Shown: positions 6,836-12,793 of the stretch, piece by piece
Layout of the letters: the number at the start of each line of letters is the position of its first letter
How positions within the stretch are numbered: position 1 is the stretch's first letter
Source of the DNA: JACQWR01 sp964614365
GTDB taxonomy: Bacteria > Desulfobacterota > Syntrophia > Syntrophales > JACQWR01
Assembly: GCA_964614365.1 (NCBI GenBank)
Contig: CAZTLA010000082.1
Location: 1-12,793, forward strand
Direction of reading: 5' to 3'
Length of the DNA: 12,793 bases
Notes under the pieces: model-generated
Database searches by the model: none
What the model was told of the DNA's origin: nothing
The model's input: only the letters and a program-made list of their open reading frames with translations
Position numbers and translations under genes: made by a program

Positions 6836-7315
6836 ATGAATTTCATCGTGAACGGAAAGTCCGTCAAGCTCGATATGGGACATGAGGTGATGCCCTGGCA
6901 TACCTTGGCGCAGACGCTGAGGGAAACGTTAGGTCTTACCGGTACGAAGATAGGATGTAATAATGGCGAATGCGGAGCCTGTACGGTCATAATGAACGGG
7001 AAACCCATTCTCTCTTGCAGCACGCTGACCGTTGAATGTGACGGCAACGAAATTACCACCATTGAGGGGTTAGGGGACCCGATAATGGGGAAACTGCATC
7101 CCCTGCAAAAGGCATTCATAGACCATGACGGTCTGCAATGCGGTTTCTGCACGCCGGGCATGATAATGCAGGCCAAATCCCTGCTCGATAAGATCCCGAA
7201 CCCTACGGAGAAGCAGGTCAAAGAAGGATTGTCCGGCAACCTGTGCCGATGCGGTTCCTATAAAAAGATCGTCGAGTCAGTGTTAGCCGCTGTCTCGGCA
7301 AAGACGGGAGATTGA
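6836..7315 (+). CDS. Molybdenum hydroxylase small subunit, two [2Fe-2S] clusters (4-hydroxybenzoyl-CoA reductase gamma / xanthine dehydrogenase type)
   Basis: Electron-transfer subunit of a xanthine-dehydrogenase-family hydroxylase, carrying electrons between the molybdenum site and the flavin subunit in the cytoplasm. The 159 residues are the normal length for a stand-alone small subunit. The plant-ferredoxin-like domain has C41, C46, C49 and C61 (GCNNGECGACTV...LSC). The second, helical domain has C102, C105, C137 and C139 (QCGFCTPGM, GNLCRCGSY). All eight cluster ligands are present. The ATG at 6836 follows AAGGAG (6826-6831) by 4 nt. No twin-arginine leader is present. It is the first gene of a three-gene operon. 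It resembles HcrC, CoxS and NdhS alike, so the substrate cannot be read from this subunit. Confidence 0.95.
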   Translation: MNFIVNGKSVKLDMGHEVMPWHTLAQTLRETLGLTGTKIGCNNGECGACTVIMNGKPILSCSTLTVECDGNEITTIEGLGDPIMGKLHPLQKAFIDHDGLQCGFCTPGMIMQAKSLLDKIPNPTEKQVKEGLSGNLCRCGSYKKIVESVLAAVSAKTGD

Positions 7316-7320
7316 GCGGC

Positions 7321-9666
7321 ATGCCGGAGCAACTGTCCATTATCGGGAAGCGCCTGCCTCGTGTCGGCGCGTTTGATCTTGTCACGGGAGGGGCGAAATT
7401 CTCCCAAGATATATTCTTGCCGGCGATGCTCCGCGGCATGATCCTTTGCAGCCCGCACCCTCATGCCAACATCGTGAGCATAGACACCGGCAGGGCCGAG
7501 GCCCTGCCCGGCGTGAATGGCGTCATCACGTATAAAGATGTTGAGGGACTTCCGGATGCGATCGTTGTCCCCGGTGCAGAACCCTTAAAAATTCTGGAGA
7601 AAACGGTCTACTTTGTCGGCGACTATGTGGCGGCCGTCGCGGCTGAAACAGAGGAAATTGCCGAGAGGGCGCTTGATTTAATACAAGTGGAGTACGAGAT
7701 ATTGCCTGCCGTCTTCGATGCCGTAGAATCAATGAAACCGGGAGCTCCCGTGCAAAAGCAGCTCTGGCCCGGGAATGTCTGGAACTCAAAAGAGCAAGGC
7801 AAACCATCTTTCGTGATAGATAAGACGCGGTTAACGGGGGGGAATGTTGAGGATGGTTTTGCAGGCGCCGATGAAATAGTCGAGGAGAAACTTAACACCC
7901 AGGTGATGCTGCATGCTCCTCTGGAAACGGATACGATCGTCGTGGCTTGGGATGCAAACGAGGTATGCACGGCATGGACGAAGGAAAATCCGGACAGCAT
8001 GGTTGGCTGGCTTTGGAACATTCTGAACAAGGCTTACGGCACGCCTATGAACAAAGTGAGAGGCATTTGCAATCATGCCGGCGGACGTTTCGGCAAACAC
8101 GTTGATCTCCGTGTACTGGCCATGGCGGCGGTCTTAGCCAAAAACACGCGCAGGCCGGTGAAGTTCCAGGGTCTGAGAGCGGCAGAGTATCATTGGGCAC
8201 GGGCTCTTACGCACAGCGATATAAAAATGGGGGGCAAAAAGGACGGCGCCATCACTGCCGTTAATATGAAAACCATCTCCAACTTCGGCATTGCCCATCG
8301 TTACCCTGCTACGGAAACGAGAAATATCGGGCGCGCGCCCAATTGGACCTGGAAATGTCCCAACAGCTATTATGAGAACTATGGGGTCTACACCAACATT
8401 TCCGGGACAGGACCTTTCCGGAGCTTTGGTTCGACCCAGGGCCACTATGCCGTATCCCAGGCCTGCGACCGGCTGATCGAGAAGTTGGGTGTGGATCCCC
8501 TTGACTTCTACCGGAAGAATCACGCCGGCGCCGGGGACTGGTGGGAGGAACAGAAACAGACGCCCAGCGGTCTGGATGACTGTATTCTTAAGGCCGCTGA
8601 GGCGATCGGCTGGAAGGAGAAGTTCCATAAGCCCGGCGTTAAGACGCTGCCGGACGGCAGGATGCACGGCATAGGGATGGCAATCGCCGTACATAGCGGC
8701 GGCGGTTCCAATGTGCCGGCAGCAGCCCTCGTGAAAGTAAATAGCGACGGCTCCGTACAGCTCTTCGCCGCCGGCGATGATACCGGTCAGGGGCTGTACA
8801 CCGTCGAGGCGGCTATCTGCGCCGAAGAACTGGGGGTCCGCTTCGAAGATGTCCGCATCATCCGGGCCGATACGGAAGCGGCGCCCTTTGGTTCCTTTTC
8901 ATCCCACAGTCAAAATACCTGTAATATGGGAGGCGCCGTGCAGCTTGCCGCTCGCGATGCGAAGAAAAAACTGCTGGCCCTGGCGGCCAAGGAGATAAAC
9001 ATTAAACCGGAAGAATTGGCGGCAAGGGAGGGATGGATTTACGGTAAATCCGACCCGGCCAAGAGGATCGCCATAGCGGCCGTAACGGCAAAGTATATCG
9101 GCTCCAACAAGGTTATAGATTTTGAGCCGATAGGGTGCCGCATTGATGGATATGGCTGGTACGCGCAATGGGAAAATGTGCCCTGGACTCCCGGAGGGCC
9201 CGACGGCTCCCTGGTTCCGAAGACGTGGATGTGCCATATAACGGAAGTCGCGGTGGATACCGAAACCGGAGCAATTGAACTCCTGAACTATGTGACGGCC
9301 CAGGACGTGGGGAGAGTCATCAGTCTCAACACGGCTGAGAATCAGTTGTTTGGATCCACGCTGATGGGCATTGGTTTTGGCATATTGGAGGATTTTGTCC
9401 ACGACCCGATGAATGGACGGGGTCTGAACGCCACGTTTCTGGATTATAAAATACCAACCCATCTCGACGTGCCTCCGACAACAGCCATCTTTGTGGAGCC
9501 CATCAATCCCAATACCGTTTTCGGGGCCAAGGGAATGGGCGAGGGATCGCTTGTCCCCGGCGCCCCGGCCATAGCGCATGCCGTCTATAATGCCCTTGGG
9601 GTAAGATTCAACAGTACGCCGATAACGCCCGATAAAGTCCTTAAAGCGCTTGGCAAGGCAAGGTGA
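7321..9666 (+). CDS. Molybdenum hydroxylase large (molybdopterin-cofactor) subunit, 4-hydroxybenzoyl-CoA reductase alpha-like
   Basis: Catalytic subunit that binds the molybdopterin cofactor and hydroxylates or reductively dehydroxylates an aromatic or N-heterocyclic substrate. It has 781 residues from the ATG at 7321, normal for the family. The N-terminal domain opens GKRLPRVGAFDLVTGGAKFSQD. Cofactor-site motifs are HAPLET (198-203), GGRFGKH (254-260, a variant of GGGFGGK), PFRSFGSTQGH (365-375) and DDTGQGLYT (486-494). The active-site glutamate is E741 in GMGEGSLVPGAPAI. A TTG at 7312 overlaps the previous stop, but GGAG (7307-7310) is only 1 nt from it and 10 nt from the ATG at 7321, so the ATG is preferred. 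The FAD subunit starts 1 bp after the stop, indicating coupled translation. No substrate-specific residue is decisive; the HcrA-like call rests mostly on the partner FAD subunit. Confidence 0.93.
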   Translation: MPEQLSIIGKRLPRVGAFDLVTGGAKFSQDIFLPAMLRGMILCSPHPHANIVSIDTGRAEALPGVNGVITYKDVEGLPDAIVVPGAEPLKILEKTVYFVGDYVAAVAAETEEIAERALDLIQVEYEILPAVFDAVESMKPGAPVQKQLWPGNVWNSKEQGKPSFVIDKTRLTGGNVEDGFAGADEIVEEKLNTQVMLHAPLETDTIVVAWDANEVCTAWTKENPDSMVGWLWNILNKAYGTPMNKVRGICNHAGGRFGKHVDLRVLAMAAVLAKNTRRPVKFQGLRAAEYHWARALTHSDIKMGGKKDGAITAVNMKTISNFGIAHRYPATETRNIGRAPNWTWKCPNSYYENYGVYTNISGTGPFRSFGSTQGHYAVSQACDRLIEKLGVDPLDFYRKNHAGAGDWWEEQKQTPSGLDDCILKAAEAIGWKEKFHKPGVKTLPDGRMHGIGMAIAVHSGGGSNVPAAALVKVNSDGSVQLFAAGDDTGQGLYTVEAAICAEELGVRFEDVRIIRADTEAAPFGSFSSHSQNTCNMGGAVQLAARDAKKKLLALAAKEINIKPEELAAREGWIYGKSDPAKRIAIAAVTAKYIGSNKVIDFEPIGCRIDGYGWYAQWENVPWTPGGPDGSLVPKTWMCHITEVAVDTETGAIELLNYVTAQDVGRVISLNTAENQLFGSTLMGIGFGILEDFVHDPMNGRGLNATFLDYKIPTHLDVPPTTAIFVEPINPNTVFGAKGMGEGSLVPGAPAIAHAVYNALGVRFNSTPITPDKVLKALGKAR

Positions 9667-9667
9667 T

Positions 9668-10663
9668 ATGCAGCCATTTACACACTTCGACGCCAAAACC
9701 GTCGATGACGCAATTCTGAGGCTCACAGAACATAAGCAAGCCAAGGTCATCGCCGGGGGAACCGACTGTTTAGGCGTTTTAAAGAATCGCTTCCTTCCGA
9801 CCTATCCTGAGGTTCTCGTCAACATCAAAACGATCCCCGGCCTGGACGTCATAGCCGGGAATGACGAAGGGCTCAGGATAGGAGCCCTCGCCAGGCTTTC
9901 CGACATAGCTGACGCTTCAATCATCAAGGGAACGCATCGCATCTTAGCCGACGCGGCAATCTCCGTGGCTACACCGCAGATAAGGGGCATGGCCACCATA
10001 GGCGGGAATCTGTGCCAGGACCTGCGCTGCTGGTACTATCGGCATCCCCACCAGATCGGCGGACGCATCCTGTGCCTGCGCAAGGGCGGCAAGATCTGCA
10101 ACGCCCTGGCCGGGGATAATCGGTATCATTCCATATTCGGCGGCGCCCGCGTTGCAACCCATTCCCGTTGTGTAGCAGTCAGTCCCTCCGATATCGGTGT
10201 GGCGCTTTTGGCATTAGACGCCAGGATCGTTACCACAAAGAGGACGCTTGATATACAGAGTTTTTTTACGAGCGACGGACCGGGGTCAACGATTCTTGAT
10301 CCTGATGAGGTGGTAACTGAAATTCAGATTCCCAAGCCTGCAAAGGGGACCAAGCAAACATTCCGGAAATTCAGGCTGAGAAAGGCCATTGACTTTGCCG
10401 TGGTGAGCGTAGCCTCGGTCATTACGATTGAGGATGGCGTCTGCCGGGACGCCCAAATTGCCCTCGGGGCTGTGGCCCCGACACCTGTCAGGGCAACTGC
10501 CGCCGAGGAAGCCGTCAGGGGAACAATCATCAATGCCGCGGCGGCAGCGGCGGCGGCAACGGCGGCAGTGGCAGAGGCCAAGCCGCTTGCCATGAACGGA
10601 TACAAAGTCGAGATCGTAAAAGCATTGGTAAAAAGAGCGATCCTCGCGGTGAAAGAACCCTGA
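9668..10663 (+). CDS. Molybdenum hydroxylase FAD subunit with an extra cysteine-rich (probable [4Fe-4S]) insertion, 4-hydroxybenzoyl-CoA reductase beta-like
   Basis: FAD-binding subunit that passes electrons to or from an external carrier. The 331 residues carry AGGTDCLGVLKNR (29-41) and TIGGNLC (110-116), the two FAD motifs, plus VSPSDIGVALLALDA (171-185). Between the second motif and the SPSD motif lies an insertion with C121, C136, C144 and C168, with C116 just before it. Ordinary xanthine dehydrogenase FAD subunits lack this. HcrB of 4-hydroxybenzoyl-CoA reductase has a similar insertion that binds a [4Fe-4S] cluster and helps drive ring dehydroxylation with low-potential electrons. The last gap here (C144 to C168) seems longer than in HcrB as I remember it. 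The ATG at 9668 follows AAGG and overlaps nothing; a TTG at 9650 would add six residues. The C terminus has an alanine-rich stretch (290-300). It is last in the operon. Confidence 0.92.
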   Translation: MQPFTHFDAKTVDDAILRLTEHKQAKVIAGGTDCLGVLKNRFLPTYPEVLVNIKTIPGLDVIAGNDEGLRIGALARLSDIADASIIKGTHRILADAAISVATPQIRGMATIGGNLCQDLRCWYYRHPHQIGGRILCLRKGGKICNALAGDNRYHSIFGGARVATHSRCVAVSPSDIGVALLALDARIVTTKRTLDIQSFFTSDGPGSTILDPDEVVTEIQIPKPAKGTKQTFRKFRLRKAIDFAVVSVASVITIEDGVCRDAQIALGAVAPTPVRATAAEEAVRGTIINAAAAAAAATAAVAEAKPLAMNGYKVEIVKALVKRAILAVKEP

Positions 10664-10710
10664 CCGCTGGAGGAATTTCCCACCTCCAAAGGGGATATGC
10701 GTGATCATAC
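10664..10710. other. Convergent intergenic gap with a small hairpin
   Basis: This 47-bp gap separates the convergent FAD-subunit and flavoprotein genes. TGGAGG (10668-10673) pairs with CCTCCA (10683-10688) around a 9-nt loop. The stem is short and followed by AAAGG rather than T, so it is at best a weak terminator. Confidence 0.3.
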
Positions 10711-12177
10711 CTAGGATATTTTATCATCATCGATGCGGCATGCTCCGCCCTTGAAATTGAAGAATAACTTCAGCATTTTTTTCACGTTTTCAGAAAAGAT
10801 CTTTTTCGCGATGAATGTCCCCACAACTTTTTTGTTGATCTCCGCACGGGTGGGATAGGGATGAACGGCCCCGGCAAGCACAGCGAGTTTCATGCCGCCG
10901 TTCAGAATCGCCACCCATTCACCGAGCAGGTCTCCGGCATGAGGACCCAGTATCTGGACCCCGATCGGTTTTTCCTTTTCATTGAGAATCATCTTGATCT
11001 TGCCCGTTTCCTCCCCTTCGGTGAGGCTCCGATCGTTCATGCTAAATTCCTCCGTCCAGACGGAGCAGCGTATTCCCTTTTCCCCGGCTGTTGTTTCGTT
11101 CATTCCGATGCAGGCGAGCTCCGGATCCGTATACGTACACCAGGGGAGGAACGTATAGTCGGCCTTACGGGGCAGGTGGAATATGGCGTTGGCAACGACG
11201 ATTCCCCCTTCGTAGCCGGCTGCATGGGTGAACTGGTATCTGCCTGTTACGTCTCCTGCCGCATAGATATGCCGCCGGTTCGTTCTCATGCGGCTGTCCA
11301 CCCTGATGCCTTTTCTGTCGAATTCCATCCCGAGCCCGTCCAGCCCCATGTCCTCTGCGTTGGCGTCCCTACCGAGGGCGGCGACGATTACCTCCGCCCG
11401 CAGGTTCAGGGTGTCCTCACCCTTTTTGATGACCACCTCTTTTTCAGAGCCAAGATCGGCTACCCGCAGCGTCGCCGCATCCAGGTGGAACGTGACGCCT
11501 TCGCTGCGCAAGGCAGTCATAACGGCGTCGGCCATGTCTTTGTCTTCCTTTCCCAATATCCTGCCGCTGCGCTGAACGACGGTAACGGTGCTTCCCAGGC
11601 GCGTGAACGCCTGCGCCATTTCTGCGGCGATGGGGCCGGCCCCCAGGAAAATCATCGATGATGGCAGGTGGTCCAGGGAGAAGAGCTCTCTGTTGGTGAG
11701 GCAGGGTGTGTTCTTGATACCTTCAATGGGTGGAATCGACGGGGAAGAGCCGGTGGCAATAACCCATGTCTTTGCCGAATGGCTCTTTCCGTTCAGGCGG
11801 ATGGCATGTTCGTCCGTAAAACGCGCGTTGCCGAACTCGACCTTAACCCCGAGACCGCAAAACCGTTCCACAGAGTCATGCTTCTGTATGGTTTCGATGA
11901 CTGATTGGATCCGTGCGGCTACCGCCGCGAAATCGACCGGTTTACTTTCAAGATCGGGGAGGCCGTAGCGATGCATCTTCGTTGCCTGGTGGCGGACCTT
12001 AGCAGTTTTGATGAGCGTTTTGCTGGGGATGCATCCGAAATGAAGACAGTCCCCGCCCAGCCTGTTTTCCGTATCGATAAGGAGGACCTTCGCGCCGAGC
12101 TGTGCCGCCCCGGCGGCAACGGTCAGGCCTGCCGCGCCTCCTCCCAGGATGCCCATATCGAAATCGTATTTTGCCAT
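10711..12177 (-). CDS. FAD-dependent pyridine nucleotide-disulfide oxidoreductase, class I (dihydrolipoamide dehydrogenase / mercuric reductase-like)
   Basis: Flavoprotein that moves electrons between NAD(P)H and a disulfide-type substrate. It has 488 residues. The FAD motif is GILGGGAAGLTVAAGAA (9-25), and the redox disulfide is C44/C49 in GGDCLHFGCIPSK. The NAD(P)H motif is FLGAGPIAAEMAQAF (177-191), and the second FAD motif is IYAAGDVTG (304-312). The C-terminal catalytic pair is H439/E446 in HPYPTRAE. True dihydrolipoamide dehydrogenases usually have HAHPTLSE; the HPYPT form is more typical of MerA-like and uncharacterised reductases. There is no N-terminal heavy-metal domain, no vicinal C-terminal cysteine pair and no 2-oxoacid dehydrogenase or glycine-cleavage gene nearby. 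About 25 extra residues follow the interface domain, ending in a lysine/phenylalanine-rich tail. AAGGAGG sits a few bases before the ATG at 12177. The substrate is unknown. Confidence 0.9.
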   Translation of the reverse strand: MAKYDFDMGILGGGAAGLTVAAGAAQLGAKVLLIDTENRLGGDCLHFGCIPSKTLIKTAKVRHQATKMHRYGLPDLESKPVDFAAVAARIQSVIETIQKHDSVERFCGLGVKVEFGNARFTDEHAIRLNGKSHSAKTWVIATGSSPSIPPIEGIKNTPCLTNRELFSLDHLPSSMIFLGAGPIAAEMAQAFTRLGSTVTVVQRSGRILGKEDKDMADAVMTALRSEGVTFHLDAATLRVADLGSEKEVVIKKGEDTLNLRAEVIVAALGRDANAEDMGLDGLGMEFDRKGIRVDSRMRTNRRHIYAAGDVTGRYQFTHAAGYEGGIVVANAIFHLPRKADYTFLPWCTYTDPELACIGMNETTAGEKGIRCSVWTEEFSMNDRSLTEGEETGKIKMILNEKEKPIGVQILGPHAGDLLGEWVAILNGGMKLAVLAGAVHPYPTRAEINKKVVGTFIAKKIFSENVKKMLKLFFNFKGGACRIDDDKIS

Positions 12178-12467
12178 AGCGCCTCCTTGTAATCGCGCAG
12201 GGTCGTCTTCGTGCAGCCCTTTCGATGGGGATTATAGGATATTTTGTTTTCCGATGATAGGCATAACTCGTCGCTCTCCAAAAGCCTGAACTCGAGAATT
12301 ACGGGACTGACCCGCAGTATCTTCCTGATTCCTTCTTGACAGAACAGGCCATGTTTATTAAGGTCATCTGTGTTGGCCCCTTTTGGCAGAGAATCATTGG
12401 CTGACCGGGGGAATTGGGCCGGGCGAGCCCGCTGACGTATCATCGGCGGCATTTCACGGGGTGCACA
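12178..12467. other. Divergent intergenic region, no convincing gene
   Basis: This 290-bp gap between divergent genes should hold promoters for both. On the plus strand TTGACA occurs at 12336-12341, but the nearest -10-like box is only 12-14 bp on, so no clear plus promoter can be called. A minus-strand frame stays open across the whole gap and reads fairly protein-like, but it lacks a good start and ribosome site. Confidence 0.4.
12231..12236 (-). promoter_or_regulatory. Perfect -10 box, candidate promoter of the flavoprotein gene
   Basis: TATAAT occurs on the minus strand at 12236-12231, placing transcription start near 12224 and leaving a leader of about 47 nt. No good -35 box is found at the right distance: the best is CTATCA with an 18-bp spacer, three of six. 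An activator may be needed, or the match may be chance. Confidence 0.3.
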
Positions 12468-12793
12468 ATGGAAGACGTCATTCTCCGCAGGACGCGTGGT
12501 TTGCCCGATGCGGAATGCTTGCCCCGGCTGGGATCGCTGCTGGATGAGGTGAAGGCGCCTTTTGCCCGCGGTGACCGTGTGGGAATAAAACTGCACTGGG
12601 GCGAGAAGGACAATCACAGTTTTCTGCCGCCGGATTATGCACGGCAGATCGTACGGTGGCTCAAGGACAGGGGCGTCGGGCCCTTTGTTTTTGACACCAC
12701 CGCTCTTTACTCCGGAGGACGCAATACGGCAGAGCGTTCCCTGATGACGGCCGCAGAGCACGGCTATACGGAATCGTTTCTCGGCTGTCCGGT
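12468..12793 (+). CDS. DUF362 family protein, N-terminal part (cut by window edge)
   Basis: The first 108 residues are visible and the frame is open at the right edge. They match the N-terminal pattern of DUF362 proteins: GDRVGIKLHWGEKDN (37-51), a conserved FLPPDYARQIVRWLKDRG block, and then PFVFDTTALYSGGRNTAE (76-93), where typical members have a DTxTLYxGxR motif. Many members continue into a ferredoxin-like domain with two [4Fe-4S] clusters, but that part would lie beyond the window. The family's biochemical function is not established; a role as an iron-sulfur or redox protein is usually assumed. The ATG at 12468 has a weak site (GGGGTG, 12458-12463). It is divergent from the flavoprotein gene, which could mean shared regulation but is not evidence of joint function. 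Confidence 0.8.
   Translation, partial: MEDVILRRTRGLPDAECLPRLGSLLDEVKAPFARGDRVGIKLHWGEKDNHSFLPPDYARQIVRWLKDRGVGPFVFDTTALYSGGRNTAERSLMTAAEHGYTESFLGCP

Noticed and set aside
6658..7239. 193-residue minus-strand frame over the small hydroxylase subunit
   Set aside because: It is antisense to a certain [2Fe-2S] subunit with all eight cysteines and resembles no family.
8899..9750. 283-residue minus-strand frame across the end of the large subunit
   Set aside because: It is antisense to conserved cofactor-binding motifs of the hydroxylase and has no independent support.
10528..10576. GCG/GCA-rich tract in the FAD subunit as a separate repeat element
   Set aside because: It encodes an alanine-rich helix at a place where family members are commonly Ala/Glu-rich; ordinary low complexity.
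12336..12361. TTGACA with TATTAA as a promoter for the DUF362 gene
   Set aside because: The spacer is only 14 bp, too short for a normal sigma-70 promoter.
12123..12761. 212-residue minus-strand frame covering the right end
   Set aside because: Its first half is antisense to the DUF362 gene and its end overlaps the flavoprotein start in another frame; only the middle part is mentioned, as a low-interest finding.
1..12793. CRISPR array, tRNA or rRNA genes
   Set aside because: No regularly spaced repeats and no tRNA- or rRNA-like sequence were seen; the gaps between genes are too small or lack the needed structure.

Overview
The window looks like chromosomal DNA from an anaerobic, GC-moderate bacterium, most likely a deltaproteobacterium / Desulfobacterota of the Syntrophus-Smithella type. 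This is inferred from gene content: a 4-hydroxybenzoyl-CoA-reductase-like molybdenum hydroxylase, a tripartite tricarboxylate transporter receptor, a CHASE2 cyclase and a DUF362 protein. There is no rRNA or other taxonomic marker, so the assignment is tentative.

Layout. (1) 1-54 resembles the outer end of an IS21-family insertion sequence. (2) 181-4386 (+) is a two-gene operon with a good promoter: a membrane CHASE2-adenylate/guanylate cyclase, then, 6 bp on, an alanine racemase carrying a ~265-residue C-terminal extension I do not recognise. A perfect 21-bp inverted repeat begins at the racemase stop codon. (3) 4551-5606 (+) is a D-Ala-D-Ala-ligase-type ATP-grasp enzyme whose metal/nucleotide loop departs from the canonical one. 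(4) 5619-6647 (-) is an orphan TctC/Bug-type periplasmic receptor. (5) 6836-10663 (+), divergent from it, is a three-subunit molybdenum hydroxylase: a [2Fe-2S] subunit, a molybdopterin subunit, and an FAD subunit with a cysteine-rich insertion like the extra [4Fe-4S] site of 4-hydroxybenzoyl-CoA reductase. (6) 10711-12177 (-) is a class I flavoprotein disulfide reductase. (7) 12468 to the right edge (+) is the start of a DUF362 protein.

How the genes may work together. The receptor and the hydroxylase share one ~190-bp divergent control region. In it two promoters lie with their -35 boxes 8 bp apart, and three tandem 11-bp repeats sit just downstream of the receptor's predicted start point. 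The simplest reading is one regulatory unit for capture and hydroxylation/dehydroxylation of an aromatic or other carboxylate. Separately, the cyclase, the extended racemase and the unusual ligase form a same-strand group combining second-messenger signalling with D-alanine chemistry. This is the part most likely to hold something undescribed; the link is inference from gene order and the odd features of the two enzymes.
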